From Chryseobacterium sp. POL2 (GTDB lineage: Bacteria > Bacteroidota > Bacteroidia > Flavobacteriales > Weeksellaceae): a stretch of 64,000 bases of DNA. Every line of letters begins with the position of its first letter. The first letter of the stretch is position 1. This document shows positions 36,989 through 46,218 of this stretch, one piece after another. The notes beneath the pieces are model-generated. The model worked only from the letters and a program-made list of their open reading frames with translations, was not told where the DNA came from and did not search any database. Location: contig NZ_CP049298.1 of NCBI RefSeq assembly GCF_011058315.1, positions 1,736,001 to 1,800,000 of the forward strand. The letters are read 5' to 3'. The translations under genes were made by a program, and so were the position numbers.

Positions 36989-39361
36989 TTATCGTTTGAT
37001 GCTCTGTTCCTTCACATGGGCTTTCTCCTGTTTTTCTTCATTTTCCATTCCCTGCAAAGGTTTGTTGGTGTTGATGCGGTTCATGTCGTTGTCGTAAAGG
37101 TTCAGGTTCTTGTATTGCGGATTGAGCACTGCTTTTCCTTCCACCACCTTGTCGTCCATTTCAAATTTCACTTTCACCACATTTCCTTTTTCAAGTGACT
37201 TGATGGTGTTATCCCTGTATTCCGGCTTTTCGAAAACGAGGTTGGCTTTTTCCACGATTTTGTCGGTATCGACACCGTAGTTTTTGTAGAAATTCTGGAA
37301 CATATAGTTTCCTTTCTCCGTCTTTGGCTCCTCAAAGTTGAACTGCACGAAGGCGGTTTCCGACTGGTCGCTTTTGGGGTTGTGGAACTCGATTTTCACG
37401 CTCCGTCCCTCCAAAAGATTTACGGCTTCTTTTGCGGTAAAGGTATTTTCTCTGTTTACCGAAAAATTGTGGGTGATTTCTTCGCCTTTCTCGTTCTTCA
37501 ATTTGGCGTCGTAAGAGTTGAGGAAAACACCACCCGTTTCCGTCTTGTTGAATTTCAAGGCAAAATCAACCTTGTTTCCGGGCAGTGCCTTGTCCGAGGA
37601 AGTTTTGATTTCGAATTGCTGGTTTTTGGACTTGATGCCTTTTTCCAATTCTTTGTGAAGTTTTTCGTCTTCGCCGAAACCGAGGTATTTAAGCTGATTT
37701 TTTAGATAATCTACCTGGTTGAATTCTTTTTGTGTTTCCATAATGTTTGGGGTTTGATTGTTAAAATATTCTTTGTTTTTATTGAGGTGTTGTGTTAAGT
37801 CATCTCCGTTCATTTTGGCGTAATCTTTTATAGAAGGCTCTCCAATGATGTCGTCTATCGAAAATCCTGACCTTGTGGCATCCATTTCTTCTTTAAATCT
37901 CGAATGAAAATTACTTTGGCTGAATAAATTGCTCCGTTTTTTCTCATCGGGAAGAAAAAGACTTTTAAGGGAATCGATGATTTTTTCTGTTTCCTCATTT
38001 CCCTCGTAGGTAAGCAGTTCTCCGCCAACGAATAGCAAAACATGGTCTTCCGGCTTTCGATACAGCTGGATTTTTGAGGCAATCTGGCTGTAGTTCACTT
38101 TGTCGTCTTCCGTCAAGGAGATTTCAAATTCGTGCTTGGTATGACCTTCGGAATCGTCAATAAACAGTTTGACGTAATCCTTTTGTGGTGGTTCTTCCAT
38201 ATTTCTAAAATTTTTAGAGTAACTATTATTTAGGTTGTTTTCCGATACGCCGACAATGGGTTCCGCATTCAGATGGTTCTTGCTGAATTTGTCCAAAAGG
38301 TGGTCATAGACGTTGATTTTGGTCTTTTCGTAAAGGGAGTGGTAGTTTCCGCTTTCCAATAAAATCGCATCCAAAGCCGTGAACCCCATCAGTTCGAGTT
38401 TGTCGCGGTATTCCTTGTACATCTGCTCGTTTACATTGTTTCCATAAAGGATGACACCCGTTCCGGCGTGAATCGTCATCAGTTCGGTCAGTTTCTCGAA
38501 CTGTCGATGCTGCGGAAGAATGAATTTCCCAACGATGTCGTTCGCATTGTTCAGGATGATGGCTTCCGTCTTGTCGGACAGTCCAAACTTTTGGCTTGAA
38601 ATGTAGGCGGCGGAATCTTCGGGACTGTTGATTTTGAACGGCTGATAATTGGCGGCAAAAATCTGCTTGTTAAAGGAAAAGGTGCTGACTTTTCCCTGCT
38701 GTTGATTTTGCTCGGAAAGTTCCAGAACACGGTCGCTTCCCAAATCTCCGTTGAATACCAAATATTTCCCCGAACGCAGATTGATGACGATGCCGTCTTC
38801 CACCTTTATTCCTGTATGGTCGAAAATTTCGTGCAGTCTTTGCAACATGAGTCGGTCATGTTTGCTCGAAATCAGTTGTCCGCTCGGATGGTTGTGGACG
38901 AGCGTGATGCTTTCGGGCTGCATTTTGAAGACGTTTCCCGTCAACAACCGTAAATCCACAACGGTGGAAGTAATTCCGCCTGTCGAAAGATGTTGAACGA
39001 GATAACTGTCGTCCTTGAATTTGTAGAGTGCAAAGGTGTGTTCCACCGCCTCGTCTTCAAGCGCACGGAAAAGCCAAGCCACATCGTTCACATCAGAAAT
39101 TTTGGTTCCCGCCATGAATGAAAGACTTTTGTTTTCCGAAAACTGCCGCTCTACGAGCGCAAAGTCATTGGCGTAACCTTGATTGTCCTTTTCCCGTAGG
39201 ATGGCGGAATTTGGGTCAGCATCATTTCTCCCACTGAAGAGTTTGTACGGTAATATTTCGCCCGCCGACGTTTTGAGATATTGCGTATCCTCGTCCGTCG
39301 GAAATTGGAAATTCGTGTTCGGTCCATATTTGCTCTGGTAATTGATCGTTTCTGTTTCCAT
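36989..39361 (-). CDS. JAB/RadC-like domain protein with two added C-terminal modules
   Basis: The 790-residue protein contains, at about residues 80-205, a RadC-type JAB domain with the metal motif H156-N-H158-PSG and VVDLRLLTGNVFKMQ. A second region repeats the RadC-like context (QKFGLSDKTEAIILNNANDI). Near residue 385 MEEPPQKDYVKLFIDDSEGH begins a short module. Near residue 540 METQKEFNQVDYLKNQLKYL begins another of about 250 residues with DUF3945-like character. Both start with Met, as if formerly separate genes. A DNA-repair or defence-modulating role is known only for relatives of the JAB part. Confidence 0.65.
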   Translation of the reverse strand: METETINYQSKYGPNTNFQFPTDEDTQYLKTSAGEILPYKLFSGRNDADPNSAILREKDNQGYANDFALVERQFSENKSLSFMAGTKISDVNDVAWLFRALEDEAVEHTFALYKFKDDSYLVQHLSTGGITSTVVDLRLLTGNVFKMQPESITLVHNHPSGQLISSKHDRLMLQRLHEIFDHTGIKVEDGIVINLRSGKYLVFNGDLGSDRVLELSEQNQQQGKVSTFSFNKQIFAANYQPFKINSPEDSAAYISSQKFGLSDKTEAIILNNANDIVGKFILPQHRQFEKLTELMTIHAGTGVILYGNNVNEQMYKEYRDKLELMGFTALDAILLESGNYHSLYEKTKINVYDHLLDKFSKNHLNAEPIVGVSENNLNNSYSKNFRNMEEPPQKDYVKLFIDDSEGHTKHEFEISLTEDDKVNYSQIASKIQLYRKPEDHVLLFVGGELLTYEGNEETEKIIDSLKSLFLPDEKKRSNLFSQSNFHSRFKEEMDATRSGFSIDDIIGEPSIKDYAKMNGDDLTQHLNKNKEYFNNQTPNIMETQKEFNQVDYLKNQLKYLGFGEDEKLHKELEKGIKSKNQQFEIKTSSDKALPGNKVDFALKFNKTETGGVFLNSYDAKLKNEKGEEITHNFSVNRENTFTAKEAVNLLEGRSVKIEFHNPKSDQSETAFVQFNFEEPKTEKGNYMFQNFYKNYGVDTDKIVEKANLVFEKPEYRDNTIKSLEKGNVVKVKFEMDDKVVEGKAVLNPQYKNLNLYDNDMNRINTNKPLQGMENEEKQEKAHVKEQSIKR

Positions 39362-39373
39362 CTTTTCAAAAAT

Positions 39374-40096
39374 TTATCTGCGGAATCCACGGCGTTTTTC
39401 CTGTTCCTGTTCGATTTCCTGTTCGATTTCTTCTTCCTGCTCTTCCCGGTTTCTGTTCGCGTCTTCGTACCTATCCCTGTCATTGACGTTCAGGTCAATT
39501 TCGGAATTGCCACCTTTTGAAATCTGCTTCTCATCGGGTGAGATGCTGTTTACGGTGTTGATTTCTCTGGAAACGATGTTCAAGTCGTTGGAAATTTCCT
39601 TGGCGATTTCGGGATATTGGTCGATTTTATCCATCAGGAAATTTTTCAGTTTCTGAAGTTCGTTTTTGTAGCGGTTCATTTCCGCGACATCCTTCTTGTC
39701 GGCAATGATTGCGGTGAGTTCGGTGGCATTTTTAATGAGGTCGAACTCGGCGACGATGTTGTTTTCCTTGTCGTAGATGAATGCCTTTTTTTCAAGCGAA
39801 AGTTTCTTCTCATTTTTGTTTGAAAGGTCTTGAATAGTGGAATACTCAATTCCATCCTTGCTGTTTCTGAGGATTTCGGAGATGCTTTTATCCCGCTCCA
39901 GAAAGATGACTTTCAGTCGGGTGTTGTTTTCCGTGAGTTGGAAAGTTGCCCTGTTTTTGTCGTTGTCTGCGACAATCGTGTAGCCCTGCAGAAATTTTTG
40001 GATGTCGTCCGCTTTCAGTTTTTTTGAAAATGACAAATCTTCATTGATGATTCCGAACTTTTTAAGTTCTTCGGTAGGTAGGTTTTCAGTTTGCAT
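39374..40096 (-). CDS. DUF4099-like ICE protein
   Basis: The 240-residue protein begins TENLPTEELKKFGIINEDLS, followed by KLKADDIQKFLQGYTIVAD, the DUF4099-type N-terminal domain found in Bacteroidota mobile elements. The C-terminal 40 residues are a strongly charged Glu/Arg/Gln stretch. It overlaps the M23 peptidase gene by 11 bases and ends 12 bases before the JAB gene. Function unknown. Confidence 0.6.
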   Translation of the reverse strand: MQTENLPTEELKKFGIINEDLSFSKKLKADDIQKFLQGYTIVADNDKNRATFQLTENNTRLKVIFLERDKSISEILRNSKDGIEYSTIQDLSNKNEKKLSLEKKAFIYDKENNIVAEFDLIKNATELTAIIADKKDVAEMNRYKNELQKLKNFLMDKIDQYPEIAKEISNDLNIVSREINTVNSISPDEKQISKGGNSEIDLNVNDRDRYEDANRNREEQEEEIEQEIEQEQEKRRGFRR

Positions 40097-40934
40097 AGTA
40101 GGTTGCTATTAAATTGTTTGCTTTGTTTAGGTCGTTTAAGAAATGGTAGGGATTGATGCTTTGTCCAAACTCCTTTACTGCAAAATGCAGGTGCGGTCCG
40201 GTAGAGTTCCCTGTGTTTCCACTTTTCCCGATGATGAAGCCCGCCCTGACTTTTTCTCCGACTTTGTAGTAGATTTCGGAGAGGTGGAGATAGGAGGTTT
40301 CAAATCGGTTGAAATGTTTGATTTTGATGTAGTTTCCACCGCCTTTGGAATCCCAACCTGCTTCGGTAATGATTCCATCAAGCACGGCGTGAACATCTTC
40401 GTAGTTGGCTTTGAGGTCAATTCCGTTGTGCATTTTTGCAGTGCCGAAAATTGGATGCATCCTTGTTCCGTAAGGCGAAGTCACGCTAATTCTATTGCGC
40501 AAAGGCATTGAGATATTTTTCCGTAAACCTTCAAAGGTGGTTTCAAAATCCTTTTCCTGCTTTTTTTCGGGTTGAAAATTTTGCATCAGTTCAAATAGTG
40601 AATCTTTCATCTTTTTGTAGTCCACGTTACTTTGATTGTTTCCATTATGGTAGTTTTTAAGCATCGTCTTTAGAGAGTCGATTTGACTCGTTAACATCTT
40701 CATTGAACTTTCGGTTTCGTTTTTCAGTTCCGATTTTGGGGTGATGTTGAAGATTTCTTTCCACGATTTTTTCTCCTTTTTTTGGTTGGAATTCTCCTCT
40801 TTTGGGGTTTCCATAATTTTAAAGTCTTCCGTTTTGTGTGGTTTTGTCGGCATCAGCGTATTGAATTGAGCCATGGAATAACCGCCTGTTAAAAGGAGAA
40901 TTGTTAATGTTATTATTGTCGTTCTATTTTTCAT
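40086..40934 (-). CDS. M23 family metallopeptidase
   Basis: The 282-residue product starts at the ATG at 40934 (MKNRTTIITLTILLLTGGYS signal sequence); an ATG five codons earlier is possible. After a helical linker (about 60-140) the LytM domain carries MHNGIDLKA, with the H-x3-D zinc site, and GPHLHFAV, with H-L-H. Such enzymes open peptidoglycan for the conjugation channel. It overlaps the end of the coupling-protein gene by 11 bases. Confidence 0.9.
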   Translation of the reverse strand: MKNRTTIITLTILLLTGGYSMAQFNTLMPTKPHKTEDFKIMETPKEENSNQKKEKKSWKEIFNITPKSELKNETESSMKMLTSQIDSLKTMLKNYHNGNNQSNVDYKKMKDSLFELMQNFQPEKKQEKDFETTFEGLRKNISMPLRNRISVTSPYGTRMHPIFGTAKMHNGIDLKANYEDVHAVLDGIITEAGWDSKGGGNYIKIKHFNRFETSYLHLSEIYYKVGEKVRAGFIIGKSGNTGNSTGPHLHFAVKEFGQSINPYHFLNDLNKANNLIATYYAN

Positions 40935-42918
40935 TTTTAGTAAATTCATTTACGATTAATTCAACCTCCTTATTGATTTTTCTGAAGTTGGTCATCAGGA
41001 CATCGTTTTTCCTATTGTTTCCCATTTTGTCGACAAATGAGTAATAGGAAGGCATTTTCACATAGTTGTGTTCTTCCTGTTTGATGGCCTTCATATCCAA
41101 ATTGATTTTGCCGTTCATCGCCGAAGTTTTGTATTCCTCGGTGTCGTTTTCCTCGCCCTGAGCAATCATTCCGACCATTTCGCCAGTTTTGAGCGTCGCA
41201 ATTTTTCCTGCAGGAATCATAAAGTCCATTTTCTCGTTGATGCTGGTCGTCGTTCCTTGTTGGGAGATGGATTGGGAATAGGATTTTTGCTTGATTTTTC
41301 CGAACAGTTTCTCCAGCCATTCCAGAGTATTTTTGTCCCTTGCGGAACCTGAAAGGATATTTCCAACAATGGCGGAAATGGTGTCGGCAACTTCTTTTTT
41401 GTAAAACTGTCGGAGTTGTGGGATTTCCTGAAGTCCCAATAAGACCGCCACTTTGTTGCTCCTTGCGGTCGCCACCACGTTGTCGATTTTATGTATGTAG
41501 ATGGTGGGAAACTCGTCAGCAATAATTCCTCCCGGCAAATTGTGTTTGGAGTTGATGAGTCGTAAAGTCCTGTTTAAAACCGATGAATAAAGGGCGGAAT
41601 TGATGTCCTGCGTTCCTGGATCGGATGCCAAAATCAGGATGGAAGGATTCTCCCTGTTCGTAATTTTTAGTTCCACTTCGTCGCCCGAAAACACCCAGAA
41701 ACTTTCCTTGGTCGCCAATCGTGAGAGAAATATCTTCAAGGTTCCGACCTGTCCCTCCAACTGGTCAAATGCCTTGTTTTCATACGCCGTCTTAAAGGGA
41801 GAAAGCAGTGAGAATATTTCCTCGTTGGTAAAAAGTGTGTCAAAAATCTCCTTGTAACTTCGGTTCATAAAGGACAGGATATGTGGTAAATCCGAATATT
41901 TTCCGTCCTCGTAGGTGGCAAAAAAGTAGATACTCGACGAAAGAAAGTTGATGGCAGATTGGGTGAAAAAAGCATCGGAGCCGCCTCCCGAACTTGAACC
42001 TCCCTTTTGGAGCGACGATACCATTGACTCCGCCATTTCCTGTGCTTCCGCCAAGGTTTGGATGTATTCTTTTTTCAATGGATTTACCCTTTTGGATTTT
42101 TCTACCTCGTTCAGATTGATGACATGAAAATCGTATTCATACCCTGAATCTTTGCTTTTCTTCAACAGATAATGGTAGTAGGCAATCTGCGCCAAATCGG
42201 GAAACTTGAAATCGTAAATACACAGGCAGAAGCCTTTCGCTATCATTTGCCTGATTGCGGGATTGATGATTCCGAAAGACTTTCCACTTCCAGGCGTTCC
42301 AATCACCATCGTCCCACGAAATGGATTGATATTGACCCATCCCTTGTTGATTTTTTTACTGTATCTGAAGAGATATGGGATATTGATCGAGGTGTCCGTT
42401 TCTACCAGTTCCTGATTTTGGGCAAAACTTTCTTCCTCTACATTCCATCGGTCTTTTCCCATTTTTTGTTGCATGAGTTTTGAGATGGCGTCTGCTCCCA
42501 TTTGAAGGATTACTGCACCCAAAAAAGACAATACGGCATAGATGACCTGATAAAGATTCAGTGCAGGAAAAATTTTAGGGAGTTTGGAGTTTCCTGCCTC
42601 GTTTTGCCAAACGAGTGAAGAAAAAATCATCAACAAGCCCAATATCATGGGGATTACGATTTCCGTGGCGATGTTCAAATCCTTTTTCTTCTTCGCCTTT
42701 GTCCCGACAGCAACCAATCCAATCAGAATCAGGGTCGCAAACTTTGCGTTGATGGGTGGGTAAAAGAAACTCATCTTCGAGAAATTTTTCAATAGATTTG
42801 AAACTATAGGAATATCTGCATCGAGGTAGAAAAGCGACGCACAATCCAATGCCACGACCGCATAAACCGCCTTCTGAAGGAATCCGTAAATCTTAATTTG
42901 GTGTTGTTGTTCCTGCAT
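40924..42918 (-). CDS. mobC: Type IV coupling protein (VirD4-like, MobC of Bacteroidota ICEs)
   Basis: Hexameric ATPase that hands relaxase-bound DNA to the secretion channel. The 664-residue protein has N-terminal membrane segments (first about 140 residues). Walker A is GTPGSGKS at 207-214, followed by CLCIYDFKFPDLAQ. The Walker B/TraM-recognition part includes GGIIADEFPTIYIHKID and RSNKVAVLLGLQEIPQL. It lies after traN, away from the relaxase genes 13 kb upstream, which is an unusual place compared with the mobABC clusters of many relatives. Confidence 0.85.
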   Translation of the reverse strand: MQEQQHQIKIYGFLQKAVYAVVALDCASLFYLDADIPIVSNLLKNFSKMSFFYPPINAKFATLILIGLVAVGTKAKKKKDLNIATEIVIPMILGLLMIFSSLVWQNEAGNSKLPKIFPALNLYQVIYAVLSFLGAVILQMGADAISKLMQQKMGKDRWNVEEESFAQNQELVETDTSINIPYLFRYSKKINKGWVNINPFRGTMVIGTPGSGKSFGIINPAIRQMIAKGFCLCIYDFKFPDLAQIAYYHYLLKKSKDSGYEYDFHVINLNEVEKSKRVNPLKKEYIQTLAEAQEMAESMVSSLQKGGSSSGGGSDAFFTQSAINFLSSSIYFFATYEDGKYSDLPHILSFMNRSYKEIFDTLFTNEEIFSLLSPFKTAYENKAFDQLEGQVGTLKIFLSRLATKESFWVFSGDEVELKITNRENPSILILASDPGTQDINSALYSSVLNRTLRLINSKHNLPGGIIADEFPTIYIHKIDNVVATARSNKVAVLLGLQEIPQLRQFYKKEVADTISAIVGNILSGSARDKNTLEWLEKLFGKIKQKSYSQSISQQGTTTSINEKMDFMIPAGKIATLKTGEMVGMIAQGEENDTEEYKTSAMNGKINLDMKAIKQEEHNYVKMPSYYSFVDKMGNNRKNDVLMTNFRKINKEVELIVNEFTKNEK

Positions 42919-42924
42919 TACTTC

Positions 42925-43164
42925 CTATAAATTGTAGTTTTTTAAAAACTCTTTCTCTTTTTCCTCAATACGGTCTTTACCATAAATCTTCACTGCAATC
43001 TCCTTATACCACGCTTTCAGATAAGCCATTTTTATAATTTCCTTTTCTATTTCCTTCTTTGCTTTTCTGAGACGGAATAAAAAAAATATGGATATGCAAG
43101 AAGCGATGAAAGCGATGAACGCCAGGAGAAGGACAATAATTAATTCTGTTGGTAATGGGTTCAT
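42925..43164 (-). CDS. Small single-TM protein
   Basis: The 79-residue protein has one strong membrane segment (ELIIVLLLAFIAFIASCISI and FFLF, about 7-31), then a basic and acidic helix. It sits between traN and the coupling protein with gaps of two and six bases, so it is part of the tra operon. No family recognised. Confidence 0.6.
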   Translation of the reverse strand: MNPLPTELIIVLLLAFIAFIASCISIFFLFRLRKAKKEIEKEIIKMAYLKAWYKEIAVKIYGKDRIEEKEKEFLKNYNL

Positions 43165-43166
43165 AA

Positions 43167-44036
43167 CTAAAATGTATCTGCTTTTAAAATATCTGAATAA
43201 TTCACCTTCATCTCGATGGTTCTTCCCGAGAGTTGTTCCTCAATCAGGCGGATCATCATCACCTTGCTGTTCGGAAAAGTGAATTTTTTGAAGACATAGA
43301 TGTTTCTGAAATTTTTCCTGAAATGTTTCGGGGCGTAAAGTCTAAAAATCGGTGTCATCTCGATGCTTTGATTGTTGGTCGCCTTGTAGATTTTTTTGTC
43401 CTCGATGGAAAATTTTAGGTCTTCGATATCGTAACTCAGGTTCGAGCTGTTTTTGAAGGTCATATCGAGAAAGATGTAGTCGCTGATAACGTACACATTG
43501 TTGAGCTGCATACTGAGTTTAAGGTCTTTTTGCTCCCTGATTGGATTTTCTTCCGTCTTCTTCTGGATGATGTCCATCGCAAACTTGGTCAGCTCCAAGT
43601 TGGAAAAACGGGTTTTGTCCAGTTCAATCGGCTGCATCTCTTCTGGCTGGATATGGATGTTGGTCACGGTGTTTTTATTTTCCGAATTTCTGTAAATAGC
43701 CTTATATTGGGCAATAAAAGACTGACCTACAACGGTTATTATTCCTATTTTGTCGCCATTCAATAAAGAGGTGGTTTTTGCCTTTTCCTTTGGGTCGACG
43801 TTGGTAGGAGCATCCGTGATCTTGATTCTCGCGATATTGATGTTCGGTAGATCACCCGTGAGTTTTTGGGTGGACAAATCCACATATTGGATGGGTTCCG
43901 GTGAGATGATGTGCAGGTTGACGCCCTCCGTAATCACTAGTTCGGGCAATTCCGAAATGACTTGTTCCTTGGTTGCGGTTTGGGCAATAAAAAGGTTGGA
44001 TATAAGGAATAATAGGATATTGATTGCTGTTTTCAT
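43167..44036 (-). CDS. traN: Conjugative transposon protein TraN (DUF4138)
   Basis: VirB9-like periplasmic/outer-membrane subunit of the mating channel. It has 289 residues with a signal peptide (INILLFLISNLFIAQ). DUF4138 features include GDKIGIITVVGQSFIAQYKAIY, FDLQLNNVYV-like core (LSMQLNNVYVISDYIFLDMT) and RLYAPKHFRKNFRNIYVFKK near the end. It follows traM by two bases. Confidence 0.88.
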   Translation of the reverse strand: MKTAINILLFLISNLFIAQTATKEQVISELPELVITEGVNLHIISPEPIQYVDLSTQKLTGDLPNINIARIKITDAPTNVDPKEKAKTTSLLNGDKIGIITVVGQSFIAQYKAIYRNSENKNTVTNIHIQPEEMQPIELDKTRFSNLELTKFAMDIIQKKTEENPIREQKDLKLSMQLNNVYVISDYIFLDMTFKNSSNLSYDIEDLKFSIEDKKIYKATNNQSIEMTPIFRLYAPKHFRKNFRNIYVFKKFTFPNSKVMMIRLIEEQLSGRTIEMKVNYSDILKADTF

Positions 44037-44038
44037 TT

Positions 44039-45253
44039 TTATTTCTTTTGTTGGTTTTGTGAGTCTTTAAGCTGTTTTTCGTCGATGAGAAATACATAGG
44101 AGTTGTATTTCAGTTTGGCTTTGTTGGTTTTAATGAGGTTGGCTATGGATTTGGAGGTGGAAGTGAACAATTTTGAGCCGATGCTCGTGAAAAATCCCTG
44201 TCCGCCCATATCCATCTGTGTTCCCTGTACGGAGTTGCTCCCCATTTCCCGAATCATGTCCCTGAAGACGCTTTCCGGAACATAAAGTCCCTTCAAACCG
44301 TCGATATCATAGATGGAAAGGTTGACGGGAAGAATTTCTCCCTTGGTAAATACCGAGACAATCTTGAGGTCAACCCGCTGCATGGAAAATCCCGAGATTT
44401 GCCCGTAAAGGATGGAGCCTTTCTCAATTTTTCTGTTGCCGACGAAGATGTCTTCCAATAATCGGAACCGGATTCTGCTTCCCAGAAATCCCTTGTTGTT
44501 TTCATCAATGACGGCTTTGATAAAACTGTTCTCATTTTCCCTGTAGAAGGCATTGAACTCGCTGTTGATTCCCGACTTGCCGACATTGAAGGTGGAATTG
44601 AGGAACTCGTCCATCTTTTCCTTGTTTGCCTTGAGTTTCTGTTCCGCCAAGAGTTTGGCTTGGTATTCGGGATCCCTCGCTTTTTCTAGGGAATCCATGA
44701 CGAGCATCTGCTGTTTCAGATATTTTACGGGGTCTTGCTGTGCATTTTGATTACTAGATTTTTGATTTTCTGAAAGTTGCTCATTTTCCTGTTTCCCATT
44801 GGACTTGTCGTTCAGCATTCGGATGATTTCAGAAGACCTCTTGAAATCCTTGTCCTCATTTTGCTGTTTTGGATTGTAATAGGAAGAGTTGCCTCCTTTT
44901 GACGCCTGCTGATTTTGTCTGCTGGAGACCGCCTTCAGTGAATCGATCTTTCTTTTCTGGTCCAAAGACAACTGGTCTTCATAACTGAGCAGACTGTCCT
45001 CTTCCTTGTCCAATCCTCCGAGCATCGTCCTGTTGTCGTCCTTCTTGAAAAAGGCGTCGTAGGCATCGTTCTTCGTCATGATGGAGTCCCGTGTTTCTCC
45101 CAGAGACAGGGAAAGTTCTTTCGGCTTGTCCTTTTTAGAGGTGTCCTCTTTGGTAAATTGGGCACCTACATACACAAAGAGCAGCAGGAACGGCAATGCC
45201 AGAAGGGGCATCACATATTTTTTTTCCTTAAAGTTGATTTTCTTAATGTCCAT
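44039..45253 (-). CDS. traM: Conjugative transposon protein TraM (VirB10-like)
   Basis: The 404-residue protein has an N-terminal inner-membrane anchor (KYVMPLLALPFLLLFVYVGA), a long Gln/Ser/Lys/Asp-rich linker (about 35-210), and a C-terminal VirB10-like domain with RFRLLEDIFVGNRKIEKGSI and LPVNLSIYDIDGLKGLYVP. It bridges inner and outer membrane in the channel. It overlaps the upstream small gene by 11 bases. Confidence 0.88.
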   Translation of the reverse strand: MDIKKINFKEKKYVMPLLALPFLLLFVYVGAQFTKEDTSKKDKPKELSLSLGETRDSIMTKNDAYDAFFKKDDNRTMLGGLDKEEDSLLSYEDQLSLDQKRKIDSLKAVSSRQNQQASKGGNSSYYNPKQQNEDKDFKRSSEIIRMLNDKSNGKQENEQLSENQKSSNQNAQQDPVKYLKQQMLVMDSLEKARDPEYQAKLLAEQKLKANKEKMDEFLNSTFNVGKSGINSEFNAFYRENENSFIKAVIDENNKGFLGSRIRFRLLEDIFVGNRKIEKGSILYGQISGFSMQRVDLKIVSVFTKGEILPVNLSIYDIDGLKGLYVPESVFRDMIREMGSNSVQGTQMDMGGQGFFTSIGSKLFTSTSKSIANLIKTNKAKLKYNSYVFLIDEKQLKDSQNQQKK

Positions 45254-45596
45254 GTTGCAGTTCTTGGTATTGGTTGTACAAATATTCTATTCTCAGGCTG
45301 TCTTCTTTTTGGAGTTCTTTTCGGTCCCTTTTCATTTTTAAAATTTTGAGTTCATTAACTATTTTCTCCATTTCTTTCTCTTGGTTTTTATTAATTTGCT
45401 GGGTCGTGTTGCTTTTGGAATAGAGGTTTGGGGGCTTGATTTTAAATGTCGACTGGCTCGGAAAGAAAATTCCCTGTATCAGCGATCCGATAAAAGACAC
45501 GGAGAGAAAAACCATCGAATGGGTGAAAAACTTCTTCGGATTTTTTGCCGCCCATTCCAATCCCTTTTTTGCGGTTTGTTTTAGAAAATTTTTCAT
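45243..45596 (-). CDS. TraL-like small membrane protein
   Basis: Start placed at the ATG at 45596 (MKNFLKQTAKKGLEWAAKNP), giving 117 residues; the frame extends upstream into traK. One membrane segment (THSMVFLSVSFIGSLIQGIF) is followed by a Lys/Glu coiled coil. Position between traK and traM is that of TraL in CTnDOT-type operons, so the name rests mainly on gene order. Confidence 0.65.
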   Translation of the reverse strand: MKNFLKQTAKKGLEWAAKNPKKFFTHSMVFLSVSFIGSLIQGIFFPSQSTFKIKPPNLYSKSNTTQQINKNQEKEMEKIVNELKILKMKRDRKELQKEDSLRIEYLYNQYQELQHGH

Positions 45597-45598
45597 CT

Positions 45599-46213
45599 TT
45601 AATAGGAATTTTTGGTTTGGTTGGAGATTTCCTCGTTGTCGATAATCCTCCAATTTTTAAGCATCACACCGTGCGGATTGTTTGGACTTCGGATGATGTC
45701 CTCAAAGTATCCTTCGGTAATCAATTTTCTTGTAATCACGGCAGACTTTCTGGTAATCATCTGCTTTCCGAAAAAGGAGAATTTCTGTTGCTCCATATTG
45801 AGCGAGATGGAATCCGTATGAATACTGACCATGGAACTGGAGGCCACAATCTGGTTGTAGAAGCCTTTTTCCTTGAGATTGGTGTATTCTTTTTTTCCGC
45901 TGTCGTCAATGAGGTACAGTGATTTTTGAATATTCTCCTTGATGTAGGCATCATCGGGAGCCAAGGTGAAAAATAGTCGGTGGAACAGTTCAATTTGGGC
46001 TTTGTATTCTACGGGTCTGTTTAACAAGACATCGGTCTGCTTTGCCAGTACCGGAACCCCGTTGTCCAAAATGTAGATGGATTTTCTTGAATCCTGAATC
46101 ATCCGATAGGCAAAGAAGAAGCCCGCCAATACGATAATTACGGCAAATGCTATTGTTCCCAGCGAAACTACCTTGTTGATTTTTATTCTTTGTTCGATAT
46201 TTTTGATCAGCAT
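45599..46213 (-). CDS. traK: Conjugative transposon protein TraK (VirB8-like)
   Basis: The 204-residue protein begins MLIKNIEQRIKINKVVSLGT, with one membrane segment (TIAFAVIIVLAGFFFAYRMI). Then comes the conserved periplasmic domain: DNGVPVLAKQTDVLLNRPVE, HRLFFTLAPDDAYIKENIQ and LYLIDDSGKKEY. These are hallmark TraK stretches. It assembles with the TraJ channel proteins. Confidence 0.92.
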   Translation of the reverse strand: MLIKNIEQRIKINKVVSLGTIAFAVIIVLAGFFFAYRMIQDSRKSIYILDNGVPVLAKQTDVLLNRPVEYKAQIELFHRLFFTLAPDDAYIKENIQKSLYLIDDSGKKEYTNLKEKGFYNQIVASSSMVSIHTDSISLNMEQQKFSFFGKQMITRKSAVITRKLITEGYFEDIIRSPNNPHGVMLKNWRIIDNEEISNQTKNSY

Positions 46214-46218
46214 CTTAT

